From contig NZ_NNBP01000001.1 in assembly GCF_002803155.1 (NCBI RefSeq), positions 372,001 to 436,000 on the forward strand: a stretch of DNA of 64,000 bases. Reading direction: 5' to 3'. A program made the translations under genes and the position numbers. The notes beneath the pieces are model-generated. The model searched no databases. It was given only the letters and a program-made list of their open reading frames with translations, and was not told the DNA's origin. The stretch comes from Streptomyces sp. CB02959. GTDB lineage: Bacteria > Actinomycetota > Actinomycetes > Streptomycetales > Streptomycetaceae. Every line of letters begins with the position of its first letter. Within the stretch, counting starts at the first letter, position 1. Positions 36,801 through 46,000 of this stretch are shown piece by piece.

Positions 36801-37087
36801 AGCAGCAGGTCGGGCTCGATGCCGTACGCGACGAGGGTCTCGGCCAGGGCGAGTTCGACCATCACGATCGCCGGGTGGGTGAACTCGATGTCGTCGAACG
36901 GTTCGCCGCGGCTGCGGCCCGGGGTGTACATCCGTCCCAGGACGGAGGTGCCGATCTCCGCTCCGGCGACCGCGTCGAGGCGGTCGAGCGCCTCCCGGAA
37001 GACCGGCTCGGCCCGGTACAGGCCCTGGCCCATCCCGTGGTACTGCGAGCCCTGCCCGGAGAACATGAAGACGGTGGGAACGGTCAC
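33812..37087 (-). CDS. Trans-acting AT-AT-ER protein E
   Basis: A 1091-residue tridomain; OzmM-like. AT1 (1-320) has Ser99 in GASLGEF and His200. The Arg that holds the malonyl carboxylate (as in RGELM of AT2) is replaced around LVRQARALRD, so AT1 looks like a PedC-type acyl hydrolase rather than a malonyl loader. AT2 (334-615) is canonical: GHSLGEY with Ser420, Arg445 and His524, and should charge the ACPs of all AT-less modules. A Pro/Val-rich linker (about 620-670) joins a PfaD/trans-ER type flavin enoyl reductase (682-1091; GGMGFFGTGGLS, GAAGGIGSPEAA). The start is GTG overlapping the NRPS stop (GTGA). In oxazolomycin, as I recall, only the second AT of the didomain is essential, which agrees with this reading. 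Confidence 0.93.
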   Translation of the reverse strand: MTVPTVFMFSGQGSQYHGMGQGLYRAEPVFREALDRLDAVAGAEIGTSVLGRMYTPGRSRGEPFDDIEFTHPAIVMVELALAETLVAYGIEPDLLLGASLGEFTAAVLAGVLDADACLRLLVRQARALRDAPRGGMLAVLEDVALHQDLPVLRERTEIAARNYPGHFVVSGAEADLVAAEEALRARQVVCQRVPVGYAFHSRLMDAGEPLFRSVMAGTALRPPRIPVVSCASTGEVPRVTVDHLWRATRQPIEYAETLAALERRGPFQYLDLGPAGTLHNFARKGLSATSRSRSLPLLGPLGEDTRSLAAVRAAVAPRDRSHPVSHPVSKDGVMKVYGFPGQGSQAKGMGKDLFEEFPEETALADAVLGYSIRELCVEDPRRELARTQFTQPALFVVSALTWLRARREDPEPPDYLVGHSLGEYTALFAAGSFDFETGLRLVTRRGELMSRAGGGRMAAVIGRDLDTVERALADHGLTGLDIANHNAPTQFVVAGPADQIDLAKPVFQELGAHYVPLNVSAPFHSRYLRDTADEFAAYLDGFTLRDPAIPVVANVHARPYGPGEAKRLLARQIASPVRWTDTVRYLMGKGDFAFEELGPGAVLRKLVAKIRTEAEPLTVEEPVVQAPVVRAPAVHEATVPAVPAPVVPAPEVQAPAVEPAPQVAVAAAVAAPGPAALGADTFRERYGLRHAYLAGSMYGGVSGADLLVRLAKAGGMGFFGTGGLSLDEVAAGLDTVRAALGGDGAYGANLLHQHADPAREMALVDLFLRTGVRTVEASGFLRITPALVKYRLSGGRVLAKVSSTDMAAAFLAPAPRALVADLVDAGALSGQDAARYADLPLADDLCVETGSGWYDAAGSLTTLLPTVLRLRDAASGTGPRVHVGAAGGIGSPEAAAAAFLLGADFVLTGSINQCTPEAATSPAVKDLLQELDVHDVALAPAPEMFELGVRAQVVKRGVFLPARAGKLHELWRRHDSLADLDAPTRAQIEEKFLRGPLPAAATAPGGDPKRTMADAFRTYLDRGFHLARSGEPGRTVDYLIYCGPAMGAFNSWVRGTVLAPWQARHADTVAEHLMAETAALLRERAARFTAV
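36088..36101 (-). promoter_or_regulatory. Internal ribosome binding site and ATG before AT2
   Basis: In the AT1-AT2 linker of protein E, CCAAGGACGGCGTC precedes an in-frame ATG (start base 36088, residue 334) that begins MKVYGFPGQGSQ, exactly where a free-standing malonyl AT would start. Either AT2-ER is also made as a separate protein, or this is the scar of a gene fusion. Confidence 0.5.
36101..36124 (-). repeat. 12-base tandem duplication in the AT1-AT2 linker
   Basis: Two perfect copies of GGATACGGGGTG, encoding His-Pro-Val-Ser twice, directly upstream of the internal ATG of AT2 in protein E. Confidence 0.75.
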
Positions 37088-38500
37088 CGGAGTTCGTTCA
37101 CCTCCCCCAGCAACGCGCAGATGTCCCGGACCACGAACTCGCCCTCGCGGAAGGACAGCAGCCCCTCCGGCGCGGGCCGCTCCCGCAGGGCCGCGGCCGT
37201 CAGGTCCTGGACGCGCTGCGGCCGGTCGGCCGCGAGCGCCTCCAGCACGGAGGTGAAGGCGCCGATCAGGCGGGTGATGGTGGCGTCGGTGAAGCGGTGC
37301 CGGTAGTACGACATGTGCAGCTTGATCGTCTCGGTGGGGAAGACGTCCAGGCGCAGCGGGAAGCCCATCCGGGAGATGTAGTAGGCGGCGCTGAAGCGCT
37401 CCGAGTTGTCCAGCCCCACGTTCTGGAACACCAGGTAGCTCTCGGTGGGCAGCACGTCGTCCGGTTGCCCGGCCCAGGCCATCGCCCGGTGCAGCGGCGT
37501 GTTCTCGTGCGCGCTCATCGCCACCAGCGCGTCCCGGACCCGGACGAGGTAGTCCGGCACCGGCTCGGTGCCGGCCGCCCGGGTACGCAGCGGCAGGATG
37601 TTCAGGGTGGGGGCGACCATGTCGCCGACGCCCTGGGGGCCGCCGGAACGGCCGGTGAACAGCACACCGTGGGTCACGTCGGTGCGCTCCTCGGCCCCGC
37701 CGACGAACGCCGCGACGGTGGCCGCCCAGCCGGCCTGGAACAGCACGTTCAGCGTCATCCGGTGCTCGCGCGCCACCGCGCGCAAGCGGGCCGTGAGCCG
37801 GTCGGGCAGGGCGATCCACTGCCGTCCGAATCCGCTCTCGATGCCGCGGTCGTTGCCGGGTACCCGCGCGGAGAGCGGTGTGGGACCCGGAAGGTCGCCG
37901 AGTGCCCGCTGCCAGTAGCGCTCGGCCGCCCGTTGGTCGCCGCCGCGCACCGCCGCCACGAACTCCTTGAACGGCAGACCCGCTTCGAGGACCGGGGGCT
38001 TGCCCGCGGCGAGCTCGGGCAGGCCCCGGTCGAGCTGGTTGGCGATGATGTCGAAGCTCCAGCCGTCCAGGCACAGGTAGCTGAGGCTGACCACGATGAT
38101 GCAGGTGTGGTCGTCGACGTCGGCCACGAAGTAGCGGATGGCGCCCGGTTCCTCGGGTGCGATGCCGCGTTCCCGGTCCGCCTTCAGGTGCGCTTCGAGC
38201 GCCTGGTCCTGCTCCACGGGCGAGAGTTCCCGCCAGTCCGTGAAGTCCAGCTCGACCCGGGGCTCGCGGTGGACCACCTGGACGGCCTGGTCCGGCCCGA
38301 TCCAGCGGAAGGAGGTCCGCATCGCCGGGTAGGTCCGCGCCTGCTCCTCCAGGAAGCGGCGGAAGTCGTCCTTGTCGGCCATCCCGAGCGGTACCGCGGT
38401 GAGCCGGTGGACCTGGAACATGCCGGGCTCCGGGGTGCGGAGCTGGCGCAGGGCCCACTCCTGGAACGGGGCGACCGGGTAGACGTCCTCGACGTCGGGG
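37084..38500 (-). other. Terminal condensation domain lacking the catalytic His pair
   Basis: Residues about 1510-1979 of NRPS D. The catalytic HHxxxDG is SYLCLDG: Ser1648 and Tyr1649 replace both His residues while Asp1653-Gly1654 stay. The rest of the fold looks complete, so it is maintained. In the oxazolomycin type it would be well placed for lactam or beta-lactone closure and release. Confidence 0.7.
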
Positions 38501-41500
38501 TCCGCACGGAGCTCCGCCAGGCGGGCGGCTTCGTCCCCGTCGCCGGGTTCCGCGTCGGCCCCCGCGCGGCTTCCCACCGGTGTGTTCGCCTCGGCCGCCG
38601 CGGCGAGTTCGGCGAGCGTGTCGTGCTGGAAGATCATCTGCGGGGTCAGTTCCAGGCCCCGGTCGCGGGCCTTGGACACCACGTGGATGCTGTGGATGGA
38701 GTCCCCGCCCAGCCGGAAGAAGTTGCTGCCGGCGCCGACCGGCGACACCCCGAGCACCTCGGACCAGACCTCGGCGATGATCCGCTCGGCCGGGGTCCGG
38801 GCCTCGGTGGTGTCGGCGGACTCGTCGAGCGTCTCGACGACCGGCTCCGGCAGCGCGGCCCGGTCGAGCTTCCCGTTGACGTTGACCGGATACTTCTTCA
38901 GGGGGACGTACGCGGTCGGGAGCATGTAGTCGGGCAGCCGGTCCTTGAGGTACCCGCGGAGATCGGGCACCACCGCCCGCGCCCACTGGTTGAACACCGG
39001 GTCGGTGGCGTATTCCGGCCAACGGCCCGTCGGTGCCGGCGTTTCGACGGCCACCCGGTCGTCCGGGTCGCCCGCGGGGCGCAGCAGCACCGCATAGCTT
39101 CCGTCGTTGCGGTCCGGCATCCAGTCCACCGTCGCGGTGCAGTCGAGGCGCTCGGCCAGCTGCCACCACCGCTCCGGCTGGATCCCCCCGTCGCGGCCGG
39201 CGGCCAGTCGGGCGTTGGGCACGCCCAGGACGGCCAGGGCCCGGTCCGGTTCGGCGCGCAGCCGCTCCTCGGCCGCGGCGAGCACGTCCGCGTCCGGGGC
39301 CCATTCGATCGTGGTGCCGGGGGTGGCGGGGGCCGCCGTGCGGCTGCCGACGCGCAGGTAGGCGTCGTACCGGTAGCGGGTCATCTCGTTCTCGTGGGTG
39401 CCCCGCCGCAACTGCGTCCGCACGTCCGCCAGGCGCGGTTCCTCCTGCTGCACGGCGCGGAAGAAGTCCGGGTGCAGCACCAGCTCCTGGTCCTGGGACA
39501 CCCGCCGGCGCACGCGGGCGCGCAGCTGCTCCTCGCTCGGCGCGGGCCCCGCCTGGTGGAGTTCGACGTCGGTGTGGAACGCCTCCAGCAGGCCGAGGTG
39601 GCGCACGTCGCCCACGAACACGGTGCCGTCGTCGTCCACCCGGGGCAGCACCGCGCCCAGGACGTCGCGCAGGTACCCGGCGTCGGGGAAGTACTGGACC
39701 ACGGAGTTGACGACCACCACGTCGAACTGCCGGTCCTGGAAGGCGGTGAGGTCGTCGGCGCCACCGTGGTGCAGCTGTACGTGGGACAGTTCGGATCGGC
39801 GGTCCACGAGCTGGTTGCGTACGTGGTCCAGCGCGGTCCGGGAGATGTCGGTGGCGTGGTAGACCTCGCAGTGCGGGGCGATCCGGGAGAGCAGCAGGCC
39901 GGTGCCGCAGCCGATCTCCAGCACCCGCCGGGGGCGCAGCTCCAGGATGCGGGCGACCGTGGTGTCCACCCACTCGCGCATCTCCTGCTCCGGCAGCTGA
40001 CCGCTGTCGTAGCTGCTGTCCCAGCCGGTGATCTTGAAATCGGCGGGGCCCTCGTCGCCTTCCCCGTATACGCGGTCGAAGACGGACTCCCACTCCGTCG
40101 CCTCGCCCGACGCCGGGTCGGTCGCGTCCTCGGCCGCGTCGGCCGCGTCGGCGGCACCGTCCTCGGTGTCCTGCCGCGTACCCGGTACGACGTAGGCGAC
40201 CAGCCGCTTGGGGCCGGTGTCCCCGTCGTCCCGCCGGGCGAGCACGACGGCCTCGCCGATCCGGGGATGGGCGGCCAGTGCCGCCTCGATCTCGCCCAGT
40301 TCGATCCGGTGGCCGCGGATCTTCACCTGGTCGTCGGCGCGCCCGAGGTACTCCAGCTCCCCGTCGGCCGTCCAGCGGACCAGGTCGCCGCTGCGGTACC
40401 AGCGGGAGCCGTCCGGGTCGCGCAGGAAGCGCTGCTCGGTCAGCTCCGGGCGGTTCAGGTAGCCCAGGGTCACCCCGGCCCCGCCGACGTACAGCTCGCC
40501 GCGCACCCCGACCGGGGTCGGCTGGCCGTGGCCGTCCAGCACCCGCACCCGCAGGTCGGGGATGGGCCGGCCGATCGGGCTGTGCACCACGGCGGCGTCC
40601 ACGTCGGCGCGGGTCACCGGGCGGTAGGTGACGTGCACGGTCGTCTCGGTGATCCCGTACATGTTCACCAGCCGGGGCATGGTGTCCCCGTGGCGGTCGA
40701 ACCAGGGCCCCAGGCTGCGCACGTCCAGTTCCTCGCCGCCGAAGACGACCACCCGCAGGCACAGTGCGCCGCGCTCGACCTCCGACAGGTGGCGGAAGGC
40801 CAGCGGCGTCTGGTTGAGCACGGTGACCCGCTCGTCCCGGAGCAGTTCGTAGAAGCTCTCGGGGGAACGGCTCACCCAGTGCGGCACCACGACCAGGCGC
40901 CCGCCGTGGGTGAGCGCGCCCCAGATCTCCCACACCGAGAAGTCGAAGGTGAAGGCGTGGAAGAGGGTCCAGGTGTCCGACCGGCCGAAGCCGAACCAGT
41001 CCTGGGTGGCGGAGAAGAGGCGCAGCACGTTGGCGTGGCTGACCAGCACGCCCTTGGGCGTTCCGGTGGAGCCGGAGGTGTAGATGACGTAGGCCGGGTC
41101 GTCGGGGCCGGCACCCGGCGCCCGCTCGGGGACCCGCTCGTCGGTCGTGCCGTCCAGCACCACCACTTCGGCGGTGTGCTCGGGCAGGCCCTCGACCAGG
41201 TGCCGCTGGGTCACCAGGATCGGCGCGGAGCTGTCGGCCAGGAGGTAGGAGACGCGCTCGGGAGGATAGGCGGCGTCGATGGGCAGATAGGCGGCGCCGG
41301 ACTTCAGGATGCCCAGGACCCCGGTGATCAGGTCCACGGAGCGCTCGGCGCACAGCCCGATGACGGTGCCGGGACCCGCGCCCAGCCGGCGCAGCCGGTG
41401 CGCCAGGGCGTTGGCCCGGCCGTCCAGCTCCCGGTAGGTGACGTGCTCGCCCTCGTGGCTGACCGCGATCGAGCCCGGTGCCTCGGTGGCGCGGGCCCGG

Positions 41501-43023
41501 ACCAGTTCGTGCAGCAGCGTGTCCTGCGGCGCCGCCGGGACGGGCGCCGTCGAGCCGCTCCAGTCCCCCTCCAGCCGCGCCCGGTCGGCGGCCGGCATGA
41601 TCGGCACGTCGCCGACACCGAGGGCCGGATCGGCGGCGACCGCCTCCAGCACCACCCGGTAGCCGTCCAGCAGCCGCTGGACGGTCGCCTCGTCGAAGAC
41701 GGCGGAGTTGTACTCCACCTCCACCAGGAAGTCCCGGTCGCGGTCGACGACGCTGATCCACAGGTCGAACTTGGCGGTGTCGTTGCGGATGCCCTCGATC
41801 TCCTCGACCGTCAGCTCCTCGCCGGAACTGAGCTCGCGGGCCGGAAGGAAGCTGAAGGACACCTGGAACAGCGGGTTCTGGCTCAGGTAGCGCTCCGGCT
41901 GGAGCGCCTCGACCACCGCCTCGAAGGGGACCTCCTGGTACTGGTGCGCCCCGTTGACCACGTCCTGTACCCGGCGCAGCACCTCGCGGAAGTCCGGCTG
42001 ACCGGACAGCCGGGTCTTGTAGACGAGCGTGTTGACGAACAGCCCGATGAGCTGCTCGATGTCCAGCCGGGTGCGGTTGGTGACGGGCGAGCCGACCGCG
42101 ATGTCCTCCTGCCCGGTGTACCGGTGCAGCAGCACGTTCAGCGCGCCGAGCAGCACGGTGAAGAGGTTGACGCCCTCCTCCTTGCCCATCCGGGTCAGCC
42201 TGGTGCGCAGCTCCGGCGGGAAGACCATCCGGAGGTCCCGGCCCTCGAAGCTCTGCACGGGCGGGCGGGGCCGGTCGAAGGGCAGCTCCAGCGGCTCGGT
42301 GCCCTCGCCCAGCTGCTCGCGCCAGTACGCCAGCTGCTGCTCCAGCCGGTCGCCGCTGAGGTGCTCGCGCTGCCAGGTGGCGAAGTCCGCGTACTGGATG
42401 GGGAGTTCCGGCAGCGGGGAGGGCCGGCCGGCCGCGAAGGCGCGGTACAGGGTCAGCAGTTCCTGCCAGAACAGGCCGAGGGACCATCCGTCGACGACGA
42501 TGTGGTGGACGTTGAGCAGCACCACGTGCAGTTCGGGCGCCAACCGGTAGAGGGTCACCCGCACCAGGGGCCCGGTCGCCAGGTCGAAGGGCCGTCGGGC
42601 CGCCTCGCCGACCAGGCCGTCCAGCGCCCCCGGGTCCGCGGCGAGGTCCACCAGCTCGACCGGCACGCTCAGCTGCGGAAGGACGCGCTGCCAGGGTTCC
42701 CCGTCCGCACTGGGCAGGAGGGTGCGCAGCGACTCGTGCCGGCGGACGATCTCGTCCACGGCGCGCTGCAGCACCTCACGCCGCAGCGGCCCGCGGAGCC
42801 GGAAGCTCATCGGGACGTTGTACGCCGCGCTGCCGGGGACCATCTGGTCGAGGAACCACAGGCGCCGCTGGGCGAAGGAGAGCGGCGGGCGGTCGCCGGC
42901 CGGGCGGCGCGGGATGCCGGTGCTCCCCGACGCGCGGGCGGCCCCGCTCAGCTTCTCCAGCAGCGCCCGCTTCTGCGGGGACAGCTGCGCCTTGCGCGAG
43001 GTGTCGAGATCTTCGCTGGACAT
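37084..43023 (-). CDS. NRPS D: C-A(Thr)-N-methyltransferase-PCP-C
   Basis: A 1979-residue NRPS; OzmL-like. C1 has HHIVVDG (173-179) and should join the polyketide acyl group to an amine. The A domain (core TSGSTGTPKG near 650) gives, by eye from FDFSVWEIW, LNQTP, VFGGEEL and NMYGITETTVH, the code D-F-W-N-V-G-M-V-H-(K), nearly the threonine code DFWNIGMVHK. An N-methyltransferase is inserted in the A domain (about 975-1270; LEIGCGTGLL near 1035). The PCP carries Ser1442 (RLGGDSIHS). The terminal C domain (about 1510-1979) lacks the HH pair: the motif is SYLCLDG (1648-1654). No thioesterase follows, so this C domain may act in release or ring closure. Start 43023 chosen for the upstream AGAGGAG. 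Fed by PKS C. Confidence 0.93.
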   Translation of the reverse strand: MSSEDLDTSRKAQLSPQKRALLEKLSGAARASGSTGIPRRPAGDRPPLSFAQRRLWFLDQMVPGSAAYNVPMSFRLRGPLRREVLQRAVDEIVRRHESLRTLLPSADGEPWQRVLPQLSVPVELVDLAADPGALDGLVGEAARRPFDLATGPLVRVTLYRLAPELHVVLLNVHHIVVDGWSLGLFWQELLTLYRAFAAGRPSPLPELPIQYADFATWQREHLSGDRLEQQLAYWREQLGEGTEPLELPFDRPRPPVQSFEGRDLRMVFPPELRTRLTRMGKEEGVNLFTVLLGALNVLLHRYTGQEDIAVGSPVTNRTRLDIEQLIGLFVNTLVYKTRLSGQPDFREVLRRVQDVVNGAHQYQEVPFEAVVEALQPERYLSQNPLFQVSFSFLPARELSSGEELTVEEIEGIRNDTAKFDLWISVVDRDRDFLVEVEYNSAVFDEATVQRLLDGYRVVLEAVAADPALGVGDVPIMPAADRARLEGDWSGSTAPVPAAPQDTLLHELVRARATEAPGSIAVSHEGEHVTYRELDGRANALAHRLRRLGAGPGTVIGLCAERSVDLITGVLGILKSGAAYLPIDAAYPPERVSYLLADSSAPILVTQRHLVEGLPEHTAEVVVLDGTTDERVPERAPGAGPDDPAYVIYTSGSTGTPKGVLVSHANVLRLFSATQDWFGFGRSDTWTLFHAFTFDFSVWEIWGALTHGGRLVVVPHWVSRSPESFYELLRDERVTVLNQTPLAFRHLSEVERGALCLRVVVFGGEELDVRSLGPWFDRHGDTMPRLVNMYGITETTVHVTYRPVTRADVDAAVVHSPIGRPIPDLRVRVLDGHGQPTPVGVRGELYVGGAGVTLGYLNRPELTEQRFLRDPDGSRWYRSGDLVRWTADGELEYLGRADDQVKIRGHRIELGEIEAALAAHPRIGEAVVLARRDDGDTGPKRLVAYVVPGTRQDTEDGAADAADAAEDATDPASGEATEWESVFDRVYGEGDEGPADFKITGWDSSYDSGQLPEQEMREWVDTTVARILELRPRRVLEIGCGTGLLLSRIAPHCEVYHATDISRTALDHVRNQLVDRRSELSHVQLHHGGADDLTAFQDRQFDVVVVNSVVQYFPDAGYLRDVLGAVLPRVDDDGTVFVGDVRHLGLLEAFHTDVELHQAGPAPSEEQLRARVRRRVSQDQELVLHPDFFRAVQQEEPRLADVRTQLRRGTHENEMTRYRYDAYLRVGSRTAAPATPGTTIEWAPDADVLAAAEERLRAEPDRALAVLGVPNARLAAGRDGGIQPERWWQLAERLDCTATVDWMPDRNDGSYAVLLRPAGDPDDRVAVETPAPTGRWPEYATDPVFNQWARAVVPDLRGYLKDRLPDYMLPTAYVPLKKYPVNVNGKLDRAALPEPVVETLDESADTTEARTPAERIIAEVWSEVLGVSPVGAGSNFFRLGGDSIHSIHVVSKARDRGLELTPQMIFQHDTLAELAAAAEANTPVGSRAGADAEPGDGDEAARLAELRADPDVEDVYPVAPFQEWALRQLRTPEPGMFQVHRLTAVPLGMADKDDFRRFLEEQARTYPAMRTSFRWIGPDQAVQVVHREPRVELDFTDWRELSPVEQDQALEAHLKADRERGIAPEEPGAIRYFVADVDDHTCIIVVSLSYLCLDGWSFDIIANQLDRGLPELAAGKPPVLEAGLPFKEFVAAVRGGDQRAAERYWQRALGDLPGPTPLSARVPGNDRGIESGFGRQWIALPDRLTARLRAVAREHRMTLNVLFQAGWAATVAAFVGGAEERTDVTHGVLFTGRSGGPQGVGDMVAPTLNILPLRTRAAGTEPVPDYLVRVRDALVAMSAHENTPLHRAMAWAGQPDDVLPTESYLVFQNVGLDNSERFSAAYYISRMGFPLRLDVFPTETIKLHMSYYRHRFTDATITRLIGAFTSVLEALAADRPQRVQDLTAAALRERPAPEGLLSFREGEFVVRDICALLGEVNELR

Positions 43024-43075
43024 GGCGGGCAAACTCCTCTGTGTCATCGACGGCGTCCTGGCTTCTCTCGCCGGT

Positions 43076-46000
43076 TCACGCAAGCAGGGTGCTGATGGTC
43101 TCTTCGGGCAACTCGTCGATGCGCTCGATCAGTTCGGCTTCCAGCAGCTGCACCATGTCGGCCAGGGTGCGGGCCTGGAACAGCTCACCGAGGTCGAGCT
43201 CGAACGGGAAGCGGCTCTTCAGCCGGGAGATGATCTGAGTGGCCAGGATCGAGTCGCCGCCCACCTCCTGGAAGTCGTCCTCCGGGCGTGCGGTGGTGAC
43301 GCCCAGCACCTCGCGCCAGGCGTCGACGACCACTTCCTGGAGTGAGCCGCCGGCCGGCTCCCGGGGTTCGGCGTCGGGGGCGGGCTCGGCGACCGGCTCC
43401 GCCACGGGGGCGACGGCGGCCGGGGACGTCTCCGGGGCCTCTCCGACGACCCGGTCCGAGGCGGTCCGCGCCGCCTGCGCGGGGCCCTCCAGCGCGCCTT
43501 CCTTCTCGGCCAGGACGACCGCCTGGTACGCCTGGTCCTCGCGCACCGGCGCCGGCGACAGGCTGCGCACCGCCCGGAACCCGCCGCGCTCCAGGGCCTG
43601 CCGCCACAGGGCGACGCTGAGCAGCGGGGAGCCCGGCAGCCGGCAGTCGTCCTCGAAGGACCACCAGCCGCCCATCAGGCCGAAGGTGAGGGTGAAGAAG
43701 TCCTGCGCGCGGGTGGTCTCCAGGAGGATCAGCACGCCGCCGGGGCGGAGCAGCTGCCGGGCGTGGGCCAGGGTGTCGTCGATGTTGCGGGTCGCGTGCA
43801 GCACGTTGCAGGCGAGGACGACGTCCTGGCTGCCGGCCTCGAAGCCCTGCCCGGTGGGCGCGGACTCGATGTCCAGCGGCGCGAAGGTCACGAACGGGTG
43901 GTCCTTGCCGTACTGGTTGCGCCCGTACTGCGTGAAGCCGCGCGAGATGTCGGTGTACACGTAGCGCAGCCGCCCGTCCGTGCCGTCCAGCGCGGGCAGC
44001 ACCTTGGCGGTGGTGCCGCCGGTGCCCGCGCCGATCTCCAGGACGGAGACGGTGGCCTCCGGGTCGCGCTCGCGGCGCGCCCGGACGTACCGCGCGACGA
44101 GCCCGGCCACCAGGCCGTTGGTGTCGCCGTCGCTGTGGTACACGGCCTCCACGGCGTCGAACGAGCCGCCGGGGAAGAGCACTTCGTGCGCCTTCCGGCG
44201 GCCGGTGAGGACCTCGGGGAACTCCTCCAGGCAGATCGTCAGGAGGTGGAAGTAGCCGTCCATCTCCGGGTAGTCGGCGGTCACCTCGCGCTTGAGGGCC
44301 GCCAGCTCGTCCTCGTCCCAGGTCAGCGCCGACGGGTCGGCGACCTGGTCGGTGGTGACCAGTTCCGCGCCGTCGGCGCGCAGGTAGCCGCCGTCGGTGA
44401 GGACGCCCAGCAGCCCGCGGAACAGCGCCGCGTGCTCGTCCACCACGCCCAGCCGGCGGGCCAGTTCCGCCTCGCTGTGGCGCTCGCCGGCGGCCTCGAA
44501 GACGTCCATCCGGCGCAGCGAGGCGAACAGCATCCGCCGGCAGACCTGGGTCAGCTCGCGCACCATCACGTCGGAGCGCAGCGCGGCTTCGAGGTCCCCG
44601 GCCGTCGGGTCGGACCGCAGGTGCTCCTCGGCCGCCGCGTCGAGCGCGCCGAGGACGGACGGCACGGCACCGGCCTCCGGGTGCGCCGGGGCGGGGTCCT
44701 GGCCGGCCGCTCCGGGCGCGTTGCCGTCCGCCCAGACGTGCGGGAAGACGTCGCGGACGAAGGGGTGTCCCGGCAGTGCGAGGCGCCGGGGCGCGCTGCC
44801 GGTGTGCAGCCGCGGCCAGTCCACCGTGGCGCCGGTGACCCAGGCGGCGGCGAGGGCGTCGGCGTCCCGGCCGGCGGCGGCCGGGGCCGGCGCTCCCGGG
44901 CGGCGGTCGGTGACCTGCCCGCGGTGCGCGCCGGGCACCTCGGTGGCGCCGCCCGCGAACGCGTCGAGGGCGGTGGTCAGTTCGTCCACCGTGCCGGCGG
45001 CCACCGCGAACCGTTCGGGGAACGCCTCGCGGCCCACCTGGAGGGTGTACGCCACGTCCAGGAGCGCCGCGTCGCCTGGCCCGGCGGCCCGCAGGTGGGC
45101 GGCGAGCGCACCGGCCTTCTCGCGCAGCTGGTCCTCGGTCTTCGCGGAGAGCGGGACGAGCTGCCGGCGCCGGGGCACGGCCCGGGCGGGGCGCTCCGGG
45201 GCGGTGTACTCCTCGATGATCACGTGGGCGTTGGTGCCGCTGTAGCCGAAGGAGCTCACCCCGGCCAGGCGGGAGGCCGTGCCGTCGGGGGGCCACTCGG
45301 CCAGCTCGCGGCTGACGTAGACCGGGCTGTCCTCGAAGTCGGCGTGCTTGTTCTCGTCGCGGAAGTTGGTGGCCGGGGGGAGTTGGCCGTGCCGCAGGCA
45401 CAGCAGCACCTTGATGGCGCCCAGGACGCCGGCGGCGCCCATGGTGTGGCCGATGTTGGCCTTGATCGAGCCGATCGCGCAGAACTGCCTGCGGTCGGTG
45501 AAGTCCGCGAACGCCTCGGTCAGTCCGTGCACCTCGATCGGGTCGCCGAGGCTGGTGCCGGTGCCGTGCGCCTCGATGTAGCGCAGCCGGTCCATGTCGA
45601 TGCCGTTGCGCCGGTAGACGTCACGCAGCAGGGCGCTCTGCGCGGGGGCGCTGGGCGAGGTGATGCCGGAGGTCCGGCCGTCCTGGTTGGTCCCGCTGCC
45701 CCGGATGACGCCGAGGATCCGGTCGTTGTCCCGGACCGCGTCGGAGAGCCGCTTGAGGACGAGGACGCCGACGCCCTCGCCGACGAGCATCCCGTCGGCG
45801 TCGGCGTCGAAGGGCCGGCAGGCCCGGCCGGGCGAGACGGTGCCGAGGGCCTCCATGGTGACGAAGGTCCCGGGGTGGTTGGCCACGTACACCCCGGCGG
45901 CCAGCGCCAGGTCCGACTCGCCGGACAGCAGCAGGCGGCGGGCCAGGTCGACCGCGACCAGCGAGGACGAGCAGGCGGTGTCCACCGTCATCGCCGGGCC

